Positions 14,855 to 24,557 of a stretch of 64,000 nucleotides of DNA are shown here, piece after piece. The DNA is from Bacillus_BD oryzisoli_A (GTDB taxonomy: Bacteria; Bacillota; Bacilli; Bacillales; Cytobacillaceae). Position 1 is the stretch's first letter, and each line of letters starts with the position of its first letter. The stretch is from contig NZ_JBHZRC010000001.1 in assembly GCF_043641075.1 (NCBI RefSeq), forward strand, positions 310,001-374,000, given 5' to 3'. The notes under the pieces were generated by a model. The model had not been told where the DNA came from and did not search any database. It was given only the letters and a program-made list of their open reading frames with translations. A program made the position numbers and the translations under genes.

Positions 14855-15898
14855 GTGAGAGGTTTTATTGCTGATATTCAACACCCTAAACAAAAAAAGA
14901 AAATAAATATAAATGATTTAGAGCTGTCGCTGCGCAGACTTTTGGATGATTATTTTGAAATGGAGGGTTATACGTTATTTTATCATGCAATTGAAACCTT
15001 ACAGGAGGAAGGCGAGCTTATCCCTATCCTAAATAAACAATACAACGGAAAATCACCGTCACTTAGCCTATATTACTGGGTTAATAGTAAAGCGCAGGAG
15101 TCCAAATGGGACCGTTTGGAAATGATGAAATTAAGTAATCAGTTTGACTTTTCTTATTATGAACGTCATCCAGAATGGCAAACAAAGGAAGAATGGAATC
15201 GTATCCTGAGTTTACACACATTTCTTCAAACCAGTAAAGATAGGGAAATGGTATCTATCGAAGAACGAAGCCTTGAGTTGTTTGGGCATGAAAAATTCTT
15301 GCTAGATAGTGACCGCTTTCCAGAAGGTAAAGGTTTTTTAACAAGAATTGGTACAGCAGAGGATCAGCTTAAAATGGTTAATTACGGAGAGCCTTTTGTT
15401 TTTTGGATCAAGCAAGGGAAAGACATTAAGGATATTCAGCGTGTATTGATTATCGAAAATCTATCTTTCTTTCATACTTCCATAAAACTATTGGAAAAGG
15501 ATCAACTCGATTATGAGCCTGAACTGATTATCTATGGTGAAGGGGCTAAAATTGAACGAAGTTTTTCCTTCTTCTTTCGCATGTTTCCGCCAAAAAACTA
15601 TCTCTTCTATTACGCAGGTGATCTAGATGCAGCAGGTTATGGAATCTTCATTCGCTTAATTGAAAAAAATCCGAATTGCTGTATTCAGCCGGCGTTGAAA
15701 ATTTATCGCAAAATGCTCGAATGTATTGCGCAAAGAAATGACCAGAAAATGGAGCAGACAAAAAATCTCAAATACCGTGATCGATTCTTTCAATGGTTTA
15801 CTGAGGAGGAGCAAGCGCTATTAGAGAAATTATGGATAGCGAATAAGCGTATACCGCAGGAGGTACTTACAATTGAAACATGGAGGAAATGGATGTGA
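14855..15898 (+). CDS. jetD: JetD, Wadjet nuclease subunit (DUF2220/Toprim)
   Basis: Topoisomerase VI-like DNA-cleaving subunit of a Wadjet anti-plasmid system, 347 aa from the GTG at 14855. The C-terminal Toprim half shows the DxD metal site in YYAGDLDAAGYGIF (about residue 256) and an upstream conserved Glu in LIIYGEGAKIE. The N-terminal half is the helical DUF3322-type arm region. The start is uncertain: AGGTGAG at 14822-14828 would suit an ATT or ATC codon at 14831 or 14834, adding up to eight residues in frame, whereas the GTG has only a weak site. It is first in the operon and overlaps jetA by a GTGA. Family knowledge: JetD cuts circular DNA after the JetABC motor has extruded it. Confidence 0.88.
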   Translation: MRGFIADIQHPKQKKKININDLELSLRRLLDDYFEMEGYTLFYHAIETLQEEGELIPILNKQYNGKSPSLSLYYWVNSKAQESKWDRLEMMKLSNQFDFSYYERHPEWQTKEEWNRILSLHTFLQTSKDREMVSIEERSLELFGHEKFLLDSDRFPEGKGFLTRIGTAEDQLKMVNYGEPFVFWIKQGKDIKDIQRVLIIENLSFFHTSIKLLEKDQLDYEPELIIYGEGAKIERSFSFFFRMFPPKNYLFYYAGDLDAAGYGIFIRLIEKNPNCCIQPALKIYRKMLECIAQRNDQKMEQTKNLKYRDRFFQWFTEEEQALLEKLWIANKRIPQEVLTIETWRKWM

Positions 15899-17403
15899 AC
15901 GAATCATGGGAAGGATTCGCCCAGCGAATGCAACGATTAAATCCACTGTTTGAGCTTGGAAGGGGAATGGACGTAGGCGAGCTTAAGCCTTATATTCAAA
16001 CCATTCTGATGCAAGTGCTCCTCACCATCTTTTACCGGGAATTAAATGATGATGATAATAGACGTAAGTCAGACATTAGGTATATAGTAGAGGACACTAT
16101 TAAACAAATGAAGCTTTTAGCAGATGATAGACAAATTGAACGGATTACAAGCGGTCTTTTATACCAGGGAAAGGAAGAATATACTAAACCGTTTGAAGCC
16201 TTATATTACGATGAAATAAGACAATTCTGGGAAACTCAAGTTTTCAGGTATGTAACAATGGATGAATTATATACAAACTTAGAGCTGGGCAGCTCCATTG
16301 TTTACAAACTCACAGATGTATCTCAGGAAATGATTTTTATGAGTAGGGAAATGGCTGAAGAATTCTCCATAACGATTGAACAGCTCTATAGTATGCAGCT
16401 GATTAAAAACGGTAATTTTAGAAAAGCCACACGAAACCTCGATAACCTCATTTCACGAGTAAACCGCTTAATGGCAAAAGAATTTACCTTTCAAAAGGAA
16501 ATGATTAACAATCCCAAAATATTATTGATTGAAGATAAATCGCAGAGGTCTGACAGTCGGGCCGAAATTGAACAGCAATTTGAAGAAGAAAAAAATCATT
16601 TTCGTACGATTACGAGCATGATTGAAAAAACGAAACGTCGGAATGAAGAAGATAATGCAGTTCAGAAAGAGTTAACTCTTCTCCAGGAGAAAATTAGCCA
16701 TACAAGGCAATTACATGATCGTTTTGCTAAGCTGGTCATTCAAAATATATCGTATGAGATGAAATTAAAAGCGGAAAATCCATCATTGTTTTGGGAAACC
16801 AGCCTGGTCTCATTTCGAGAGCATATTTATGAGAATGGATTCATGAAGGAAGGCGTTCGTCGTTTTGAACTAATAGAAAGTGTACTTTCACCCTTATTTT
16901 CACCGAAAAATGAATTTATTCTACCCTTGGATTGGATATGGGGTGAACAGGAATTTGATGAAAAGCAACAAAAAGAGACTGTAGTGGAAGAAGAGACTGA
17001 AAAAGCGATTACTCATCAGCGTGTGACAAACTGGGATTCTGTCATCATGGCATGGAGTTATGTTTTTCAATATTTACAAACCTATAGAGAATTTTCTCTA
17101 GCTGACTTAGGGGAGTTGCCATTAGAAATACAGAATTTATGGTTTAAAGAATCTGAAACCATCGATTTATGGATGATGTTTGATAAAAAGCCATTAAAGG
17201 TACAAGTGCTGCATCGAAAGGAAGAAACATTTAGTGACGAAAGAGAGATTCTTCTATATAAACTGATGAAGGAATACCCGCAATTTCAGATGTTTGAAGG
17301 CTTGAAACTTTATACAAAATTTGACCCTAAAGCAGAGCCATTCCACTGGCAGCATATGAAAATAACCCCTTTTAAAATATGTATACAGGAGGAGAAAAGA
17401 TGA
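15895..17403 (+). CDS. jetA: JetA, Wadjet kleisin-like subunit
   Basis: 502-aa subunit corresponding to JetA, the kleisin-type connector of the Wadjet SMC complex (MukF-like). The start GTG at 15895 overlaps the jetD stop (GTGA) and has GGAGG 7 bp upstream; the ATG codons at 15880 and 15889 lie on or too near that site. The sequence is mainly helical and charged. It opens VNESWEGFAQRMQRLNPLFELG, has a winged-helix-like region in the first 200 residues, a coiled segment around 225-290 (RAEIEQQFEEEKNHFRTITS) and a second globular part at the end. Assignment rests on size and order between JetD and the JetB/JetC homologues; it fits the DUF5716-type JetA of type II systems better than type I, though I could not test this. 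Confidence 0.8.
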   Translation: MNESWEGFAQRMQRLNPLFELGRGMDVGELKPYIQTILMQVLLTIFYRELNDDDNRRKSDIRYIVEDTIKQMKLLADDRQIERITSGLLYQGKEEYTKPFEALYYDEIRQFWETQVFRYVTMDELYTNLELGSSIVYKLTDVSQEMIFMSREMAEEFSITIEQLYSMQLIKNGNFRKATRNLDNLISRVNRLMAKEFTFQKEMINNPKILLIEDKSQRSDSRAEIEQQFEEEKNHFRTITSMIEKTKRRNEEDNAVQKELTLLQEKISHTRQLHDRFAKLVIQNISYEMKLKAENPSLFWETSLVSFREHIYENGFMKEGVRRFELIESVLSPLFSPKNEFILPLDWIWGEQEFDEKQQKETVVEEETEKAITHQRVTNWDSVIMAWSYVFQYLQTYREFSLADLGELPLEIQNLWFKESETIDLWMMFDKKPLKVQVLHRKEETFSDEREILLYKLMKEYPQFQMFEGLKLYTKFDPKAEPFHWQHMKITPFKICIQEEKR

Positions 17404-18146
17404 ATGCAGAAACCATCAAGAGAGCATCAGCGGTTTACTTTTCCCTGTTAAAAGATAAAGTAATTGACGAAAATAGTGAGCATTTCCAAACGTATTTTGA
17501 TCCAGAAGTAAGACAGACCGTTTTATTATTAGCGGATGAATCTGGTACATATATTATTGAATCGCCGAAGCGCATTCAAATAGTCGTTCAACCAACCGGA
17601 TCTGTTTTTGCGACAAATTTTACCCATATGAAAGAAAAGCACAAGCAAATAGAAACAAAAAAACACTTTCATCTTATTAGTGTCGTCATTATGTCCTTTT
17701 TAGCAGCGATTGATCAAAACCAAGCTGCAAAAATCCGTACGAAACGGGAAGGAATCAGCTACTACACATTAGAGCGGCAGGTAAACGATTTAATCATGAA
17801 TTGGGACAGCATCCTAAAAACAAAACCTGGAATGGGTGAAGAAGTACGAATTGATATGAAGGACGTTGTGACAACCTGGAAGTATATGGAGGTTGATACG
17901 GAGGATTATGGAGTTAAAAAGGCCAATAGGAGAACCAGAATCGGTTTAATTGCCAGTGCAATGAAATTATTAGAGACGGAGGGATTGATTGTCATTCTTG
18001 ATCGGGATGATATTCCAAAGGCAGTCCCAAAACAAGAGCTTTTTGAACGGATTGAATACTTATATCACGATTATGATCGTTATGAAATGTTTAAAAAACT
18101 GATGAATACAGAGGAGGATGGGCATGCCGAAAATCCATCGAATTAG
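17400..18146 (+). CDS. jetB: JetB, Wadjet KITE-like subunit
   Basis: 248-aa subunit corresponding to JetB, the tandem winged-helix (KITE, MukE-like) partner of the SMC motor. ATG 17400 overlaps the jetA stop (ATGA) and follows AGGAGG, so translation is coupled. The N-terminal part (MNAETIKRASAVYFSLLKDK) and the later RRTRIGLIASAMKLLETEGLI with VILDRDDIPKAVPKQEL look like two winged-helix units with a beta-wing. The size matches DUF6063-type JetB of type II Wadjet. It overlaps jetC by 23 bp. A longer frame from 17379 would start inside jetA before the ribosome binding site and is not preferred. Confidence 0.8.
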   Translation: MNAETIKRASAVYFSLLKDKVIDENSEHFQTYFDPEVRQTVLLLADESGTYIIESPKRIQIVVQPTGSVFATNFTHMKEKHKQIETKKHFHLISVVIMSFLAAIDQNQAAKIRTKREGISYYTLERQVNDLIMNWDSILKTKPGMGEEVRIDMKDVVTTWKYMEVDTEDYGVKKANRRTRIGLIASAMKLLETEGLIVILDRDDIPKAVPKQELFERIEYLYHDYDRYEMFKKLMNTEEDGHAENPSN

Positions 18147-21100
18147 AATTGTTGGCCTAAAGTATGATGGCATGCAAAAGCAATACAAGGATACGACTTT
18201 TAATTTTCATAATGAAGAAACCTCAACAAACGGTCTAATCGCTATGATGAACGGGGGCGGAAAAGGTGTGTTTCTGCAAACCATCTTTCAAATCCTTAAG
18301 CCTGGAACCTCATGGGGAAAACAAAACAATCGTTACTATCAGCAATTCTTTTTTAATAATAAAGAACAATTTATTCCCTATACCTTTCATGTTGTTATCC
18401 AATGGGAATTAGATGGTGCGGATCGCAGACACCTAGTAACGGGAGGTATGTTTTCGGCAGAGCAGAGGATTTCAATGAGTGAAGAAATTGGCAATGAAAA
18501 TAAACCATTGGAACAGGAAGCGAAGATACTCCCTAATATAACCTTCTATACAAGAGAATTTGAACGTAAGGAAGAGGCAGCACTTGAGCATATTCCACTG
18601 TATGAAAACGATGAGGTCGCTGAAACGGAAGGTTTGAAGGACTATCTAAAATGGAATGGGTATGATGTTTATCGAGATACGAAGAAGCATTATCGCATTC
18701 TTGATACTTACGGCATTAACCGTAAAGATTGGGATATTATGAAGGAAATTAATAAGGATGAAGGCGGAGTAGGGAAATATTTTGAAGGTGCAGAGGATGA
18801 CCATTCCCTGTTTCAGAAACGTATCATACCAACTGTTAGTCAAGTTCTGCATCGAACCGAGCATCAAAAGAACGACTTAGTCGAAATCTTCAAAAGTCAA
18901 GCAAGTATTGCTAAGGACCTGCCAATTCTTTTAAAAAGAGAGCAGGCACATAAGGAGTTTTTAGAAGACATCATCCCTTTTGAAGAGCATGTTGCAAAGG
19001 GAATCGAGCATAAAGAAATTGTTGAGGCAAGTATAAAGGTAGGAAGACAGCTGCTAGGTGCTTTAGAGCATTTGAAACAAACGGAAGAGGAAACTCTGCT
19101 TACATTAGATAAGGAAATTGAAAAGTTAACCTTACGGCAAGGAGAGTTACGCTACCAAAAAGACAATTTAGAATATGCAAAAGCACATAGAGAAGTACTA
19201 GATTGGGAAAAGAAGCTATCGGAAGAAAGAAATAAGCATCAATCCTTGGAAGAGATTGTGAAGGAAAAACAGGAACGAAAAGATCTACTGTCCTTTCAAT
19301 TATTATTGAAGGAATGGTATGAAAATGAGCTAACAATTGGCTCTTTAACACAGCAGATTGCGAAATTAGAACAAAATAGCGGCCTAGATCAAGTAAATCA
19401 TAGAATGGATGAAATTAAAAAAGAAGCTAATGTGCAATGGGAGCATTCTTATCAATCAATACAAGAGGCGTTAAAGCAGTATTTAGGGTATCAAAAGTCT
19501 TTAAAGAAAAAAGCAGCTGAACTGTCGGAGCAGGATAAACAAAAGACTAAAGAAATCGCACAGCTTAGTACGGAAATTGATTTTCTATATACACAAATGC
19601 ACACCTTTGAATCGAAGGAAGGAACCCTTATCAAAGAGTTTGGAGACCGCATAACCTATGATTTAAAAGGTTATTTACTAGGTCTTTCAAAACAAATTGC
19701 AGATAAAAAGGGAAAGCTAGAAGAGCTCCAAAAGGATAGTAAGAAGTCCAGTGAGAAGCAAAATCAACTGGCTACTTCACACGGAACGCTTGTCCAATCA
19801 ATTCAATTTACAGAGGAAAATGTTGAAAAATTAAACAGTGCAAATGAGGAACAAAAACAAAAAGAAGCCAAGCTTGTAGACAAGCTCCATGGATTAATAG
19901 ATGAAGTTACTACTCCACTAACCCACGCATTGCTTTCCAAATATGCCATCCAGATTGAAGAAATGCTAGGGAGTAATAGAGAACAAGGCGAACAAATTAA
20001 AAAGGATCTTTGGGAAATACAACTGGACCATTCATTAAATGATGAGCACTTTTGGATTGCTAATAATGATGTGAAAGAATTAAAGGAATGGATTGATGAA
20101 AAGACCGGTATTGATGTGTTCTATGGTACCCAATTTCTTCAATCTTTAAGTGGAGAGGAAATGGCCAACTGCCTTTTGCAGAATCCACTTCTACCATATG
20201 GATTAGTCGTAAGTGGGCAGCAATGGCAAAAAATTAACCAACAGGTTTTATCGGGAAGAATGTATAAAAGTCCTGTGCCGATTTTCTTGCGTGAGGAAAT
20301 GAATAGCAAAAATGATGAGCCATCCTTTGTTATCCTAAATGGAACAGAGAAAGGGCTGTTAACAGATAAACATCAATTCATAAATTGGAAAATACAGATT
20401 GCTAAACAAATAGAGGAAAAGAAAGAGACACTTGTTGAAATTGAAAAAACAGAAATAGTCTTACGTCGTATGTTAAAAGACATAGATCGTTTTTCATCCA
20501 GAGATCTCTCTAGTGATATTGACAGAGAGATTAATCAGGAACAGAATACTCTTCTTTCTAAGAAAGTAAAATTACAAGAGATCATAATCCAAGAAGAAAA
20601 GGAAAAGGAATTACAGCTCCAATTGAGAGAACAGCTGGAAAAGACAAAGCGAAAAATCTCAAAGCTTACTAAAGACGTTGAAACATTAGAGAAATTTGAT
20701 CGTGCAAAGTCAATTCATCAAGAAAACAAACGGGTGAAGCTGGAAAAAGAGAAACAGAAGGAAAGCATAAGCATCGCTCAGAAAGAGATTGGAAAAGAAT
20801 ACCAAACGATTGTTGAAATGCAAAACGAGTGGAGTCAAACGTATTTAGAGTGGAAGGTTATAACTGAACAAAATATAAAAGAAATAGCCTTATTTGTTGA
20901 TACAGCTTTCTTTCCAACTGAAGAGAAAGTTGAACCTAGTGATGAGGTACCAGGATTATCACTGCATTTATTAGAAGAGATAAATGGAAGTATCGAAGAG
21001 TTAAAACAGCTCCAGAAGTCAAAGGAAGAACAGGCTAGAGAATTGCTAGTGATTCAGGCCACGAAAGAAACTGAGCAAAAACAGCAAAAGAAACTGGAGA

Positions 21101-22587
21101 AAAAACTAAACTCCCATAACAAGGATTGGAAGAATAGTCCGGAACCGGATGAACCTATGAGTATATTAGAAAATATACTTCAAACGGCACAAAAGGAAGT
21201 AAAGTCTGCCGAAAAAGAAGAACGTGAACAAGGAACTGCGGTTACCGTTGCTGAAACGTCGTTAAAACATGCAATCGAACAACGTGAAAAGTCTGGGAAG
21301 AAAGTTTCAAAGCATGAAAAACAGCCTGAAGAATGGGTAGAATTTGACTTAGAAGTTAAGGAAGTAGAAATAAAGGATCGAACAAAATTAACGAAAGAAG
21401 AAGTTAAGCGGGCGGAAAAGCGCCAAAAGGAAACAACTGCTAGTATTACAGGATATGAAGGAGACTTGTTAACCTTATCTGTTATCCTGAAGGAGGAAGC
21501 GGCAGCATTTACTGAGATTGATTTAGAAAAAATAAAGGGTCAAGGAAAAGCATGTATTTTATCTTGGTGTGAGGAACATCAAGCAATGCAAGAAGAAGGC
21601 AAGGAAAAGCATGCAAAAATTGACCAATCATTAAGAAATTTAAAGCTCGCAATAGAAGGCAAGGATTGGGAAATTCGGTTTAAAAATGAAGTGTTAACGA
21701 CATTAGACCATATGGATACAAGGCATTATACACATATTCAAAGTGTCGTAAAAAATATGAAGCGTTTTTCACAAAGTGGATTAGAGCAATTAGAACGTGA
21801 TAAGGAAAGGGCAGAAAAGGCGCAAAACTTCTGGGCTAGCCGTGCCAGCATGAAAATGATGAGTATTTCAGAGGCGATACGTTCCATGATTGCAAAAATG
21901 AAGCTGAAGAATGAGCGAGGCTCCTTCCCACTTGTACAGTTGAAAGAAGACATTCTGCCTAAAAAGGCTGAAGCTATAGAACCACTGTTAAAGCAGCATT
22001 TTGTTGCTGCTATCAACAAAATTACAAAACAATTTGAGCGGATTGATGATAACAATCAAAATTTAGATGAAGAAATAAAACAGCTTATTAGTGATGAGCG
22101 GATTTTATTTGTATCCCTTCGAAATCGCTACCCTGAGCTGCTTGTTTATAATATGCGAACCGATAATGCCTTTATGTATGGAAAACCCCAAAAGGAGCAC
22201 TATTCTACCTGGCAGACAATTAATCAAGGTTCAAAGACAAAATCCGATGGCAGCGGCGGTCAAAAGCTATCCGCCCGTATGGTAATGATGATGATGCTGT
22301 TGTCAGTTAAAAGTGAAACTGATCATAGCTGGGTACCATTAGTCTGTGATAATCCATTTGGACAAGCTGCTTCAGCACATGTCCTTGATCCAATTTTCGC
22401 AGTGGCCGAAAAGCTGAAGTTTCAATTCATCGTTGTTACTCCTCCTGAATTGGTAAAAACGGAAATCAGCCAAAGATTTGATGCATATTATAAATTGGAC
22501 TTTATTCGTGAAAAAGGCAAAGAAATTGTTTCAGATACGATTGTGCCAGCATTTCGGATTTATCAGGGGGAAGAAATGGTTTATTAA
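18124..22587 (+). CDS. jetC: JetC, Wadjet SMC-family ATPase
   Basis: SMC-like motor ATPase of 1487 aa, the loop-extruding core of Wadjet. The N-terminal head has a Walker A-type loop in MMNGGGKGVFLQT (Lys about residue 47). Long coiled coils run from about 270 to 600 and 740 to 1300, separated by a hinge-like globular region (about 610-740). The C-terminal head has the ABC signature SDGSGGQKLSARM (about 1376) and a Walker B strand WVPLVCDNPFGQAAS, in which Asp is followed by Asn rather than the usual catalytic Glu. The ATG at 18124 follows GAGGAGG; 18118 is too close to it. A good terminator follows, closing a four-gene operon. Wadjet systems restrict plasmid transformation. Confidence 0.9.
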   Translation: MPKIHRIRIVGLKYDGMQKQYKDTTFNFHNEETSTNGLIAMMNGGGKGVFLQTIFQILKPGTSWGKQNNRYYQQFFFNNKEQFIPYTFHVVIQWELDGADRRHLVTGGMFSAEQRISMSEEIGNENKPLEQEAKILPNITFYTREFERKEEAALEHIPLYENDEVAETEGLKDYLKWNGYDVYRDTKKHYRILDTYGINRKDWDIMKEINKDEGGVGKYFEGAEDDHSLFQKRIIPTVSQVLHRTEHQKNDLVEIFKSQASIAKDLPILLKREQAHKEFLEDIIPFEEHVAKGIEHKEIVEASIKVGRQLLGALEHLKQTEEETLLTLDKEIEKLTLRQGELRYQKDNLEYAKAHREVLDWEKKLSEERNKHQSLEEIVKEKQERKDLLSFQLLLKEWYENELTIGSLTQQIAKLEQNSGLDQVNHRMDEIKKEANVQWEHSYQSIQEALKQYLGYQKSLKKKAAELSEQDKQKTKEIAQLSTEIDFLYTQMHTFESKEGTLIKEFGDRITYDLKGYLLGLSKQIADKKGKLEELQKDSKKSSEKQNQLATSHGTLVQSIQFTEENVEKLNSANEEQKQKEAKLVDKLHGLIDEVTTPLTHALLSKYAIQIEEMLGSNREQGEQIKKDLWEIQLDHSLNDEHFWIANNDVKELKEWIDEKTGIDVFYGTQFLQSLSGEEMANCLLQNPLLPYGLVVSGQQWQKINQQVLSGRMYKSPVPIFLREEMNSKNDEPSFVILNGTEKGLLTDKHQFINWKIQIAKQIEEKKETLVEIEKTEIVLRRMLKDIDRFSSRDLSSDIDREINQEQNTLLSKKVKLQEIIIQEEKEKELQLQLREQLEKTKRKISKLTKDVETLEKFDRAKSIHQENKRVKLEKEKQKESISIAQKEIGKEYQTIVEMQNEWSQTYLEWKVITEQNIKEIALFVDTAFFPTEEKVEPSDEVPGLSLHLLEEINGSIEELKQLQKSKEEQARELLVIQATKETEQKQQKKLEKKLNSHNKDWKNSPEPDEPMSILENILQTAQKEVKSAEKEEREQGTAVTVAETSLKHAIEQREKSGKKVSKHEKQPEEWVEFDLEVKEVEIKDRTKLTKEEVKRAEKRQKETTASITGYEGDLLTLSVILKEEAAAFTEIDLEKIKGQGKACILSWCEEHQAMQEEGKEKHAKIDQSLRNLKLAIEGKDWEIRFKNEVLTTLDHMDTRHYTHIQSVVKNMKRFSQSGLEQLERDKERAEKAQNFWASRASMKMMSISEAIRSMIAKMKLKNERGSFPLVQLKEDILPKKAEAIEPLLKQHFVAAINKITKQFERIDDNNQNLDEEIKQLISDERILFVSLRNRYPELLVYNMRTDNAFMYGKPQKEHYSTWQTINQGSKTKSDGSGGQKLSARMVMMMMLLSVKSETDHSWVPLVCDNPFGQAASAHVLDPIFAVAEKLKFQFIVVTPPELVKTEISQRFDAYYKLDFIREKGKEIVSDTIVPAFRIYQGEEMVY

Positions 22588-22595
22588 GAAACGTT

Positions 22596-22629
22596 AAAAA
22601 GTTCAGAGGAGCGCTCTCTGAACTTTTTA
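22596..22629 (+). terminator. Terminator of the Wadjet operon
   Basis: AAAAAGTTCAGAG pairs with CTCTGAACTTTTT around a short GC-rich loop. Confidence 0.92.
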
Positions 22630-22834
22630 TTTATGTATTCCTTAATTGCAAAACTTCTAAAACACCTCTTAAAACAACAAATATGTATATAAATATCAAA
22701 GATTATACAAATTTTGAGATAAATTTCACTATTAACTCTACTTATATATTAGTAATATGATAATTGAAAGAATTGAATGAAACACACAAGTAAAAACCAT
22801 TTTAAGTTGGATTTTGTGTAGAGAGGGTGTTTTT

Positions 22835-24283
22835 ATGGAAAATAATGTAAAAGAATTGATAGTAGAACATGATAAACAACACGTAAATTCCTTCAAATGG
22901 TTTAATAACTGGAAGTTTATTACAATGAGTATTGTTATTATTATTGTACTCATCATCGGGGTATTCAGCTATTATCAGGCAAACCACTTTCAAGCACAGA
23001 CAACGATCAATGGTATTGAAGTCGGTGGATTGACTGCTGATAGGGCGCTTGAAAAATTAAAAACATCCATGTTAAAAAATGAAGTCTATGTTGGAAAGCA
23101 ACAAATTTTTAACGGTAAGGATACAAAGATGGGTTTTACGGATGAGGATTTTTCTGATTTCAAAAAATTGTTAAAAGATGAGCAGACGTTTTTCCCTTCT
23201 TCCAATGAAAAAAGTTATACCTTAATGCCGGGTAAGCCAGATCCGTATCGCACTCAAGAAATGAAGAAACTAGTGGAAGAAAAGCTTGCCAATATGAATA
23301 AGAGTTTAAAGGCTCCAAAAAATGCGGCTGTTCATTTAGTAAATGGAAAAATGGTCATCTCTAAAAGCATTAATGGCAAACAGTATGATACAGCTAGTCT
23401 ATTAAAAAACTACGAAAAGCAGGAATATGCTAGTAAAATCCATCTGGATCCTGTCTACGTAAAACCAATCAAAGAAAATAGTAAAGTGATAAAAAAAGAA
23501 AAGAACGTACTGCAATCTCTTTTAGGGCATACGCTTGAGTATAAGGTCCAGGATAAGGTTTATTCATTAAAAGGTAGTGATTTAATTAAAAATGCCTCTA
23601 TTACTAACGATTTAAAGGTTACAATTGAAACAGAATCTATAAAAAATAAGATTGCAGAAATTAATGATTCTCAATCCACATTAAATAAGGATTTCACGTT
23701 TAAGACCCATTCTGGTTCTACCATTAAGGTGAAAGGACAAGGCTATGGATGGGCATTAGATGCGGAAAAAGAAACAGCATTTGTTAAAGAAGCCTTTGAA
23801 AATACAGAGAAATCAATTTCAGCTTCCAATATTTATGGACATGGCTGGAATAATGAAGGCTACGGTTATGAAACCCTATCCAACTATGGAATTGGTGATA
23901 CGTATGCAGAAGTATCACTTGCAGAACAGCAAATGTGGATATACAAAAATGGAAAGTTAGTTTTCACAACAAATGTTGTGACAGGAAACCATAGCACTGA
24001 GGAGGATACATCAAAAGGCGTATGGTATGTTCTTTATAAACGATCACCATACGTTCTTGAAGGTCAAAGAATTGGAAGTGTTTCAGGATATTCCGTTGAA
24101 GTCAACTATTGGGTTCCTTTTACAAATCCCGGTCAAGGATTCCATGATGCTGGTTGGCGGACAAACTGGTCAAGTGATGCCTATCTTAAGGACGGATCGG
24201 CAGGCTGTGTCAACGTTTTGCCTAGTGAGATGAAAAATGTGTATGATAATCTTAGTGTATACGATCCTGTTGTCGTATATTAA
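22835..24283 (+). CDS. L,D-transpeptidase with peptidoglycan-binding domain (YkuD family)
   Basis: Membrane-anchored cell wall cross-linking enzyme of 482 aa. One transmembrane helix (about residues 30-50, ITMSIVIIIVLIIGVFSYY) is followed by two VanW/PG_binding_4-type domains (about 55-330) and a YkuD catalytic domain (about 360-482: YAEVSLAEQQMWIYKNGKLV ... ). The catalytic His lies in GFHDAGWRT and the nucleophile Cys at about 458 in GSAGCVNVLP, where most relatives have SHGC. The layout resembles Enterococcus Ldt(fm). ATG 22835 is chosen because GAGAGGGTG precedes it at good spacing. Monocistronic, with a terminator. Confidence 0.9.
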   Translation: MENNVKELIVEHDKQHVNSFKWFNNWKFITMSIVIIIVLIIGVFSYYQANHFQAQTTINGIEVGGLTADRALEKLKTSMLKNEVYVGKQQIFNGKDTKMGFTDEDFSDFKKLLKDEQTFFPSSNEKSYTLMPGKPDPYRTQEMKKLVEEKLANMNKSLKAPKNAAVHLVNGKMVISKSINGKQYDTASLLKNYEKQEYASKIHLDPVYVKPIKENSKVIKKEKNVLQSLLGHTLEYKVQDKVYSLKGSDLIKNASITNDLKVTIETESIKNKIAEINDSQSTLNKDFTFKTHSGSTIKVKGQGYGWALDAEKETAFVKEAFENTEKSISASNIYGHGWNNEGYGYETLSNYGIGDTYAEVSLAEQQMWIYKNGKLVFTTNVVTGNHSTEEDTSKGVWYVLYKRSPYVLEGQRIGSVSGYSVEVNYWVPFTNPGQGFHDAGWRTNWSSDAYLKDGSAGCVNVLPSEMKNVYDNLSVYDPVVVY

Positions 24284-24349
24284 GGATTGAAAATAATTTT
24301 GAGGATGATCGAATACACCAAGAATTATTAGAAATTCTCAAAAGTATGA

Positions 24350-24377
24350 TAAAAAGCGGGTCATACCCGCTTTTTTC
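24350..24377 (+). terminator. Terminator after the L,D-transpeptidase
   Basis: AAAAAGCGGG pairs with CCCGCTTTTTT over a 5-nt loop. Confidence 0.93.
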
Positions 24378-24557
24378 ATTTTTCATTATAAAACTAGTAA
24401 AAATACAAATATACATAAATTATCATAATAGTCTAATGATGGAAAAGTAAGAGAATAAACATTCAAAATAAACTAATTTTAATCAAAATTTCTTTTCTAC
24501 CCCCAAAAAAGGCAGTAAAGATTCGAATGGTTTAGTAGAAGCTAATTCGGAGGTACA

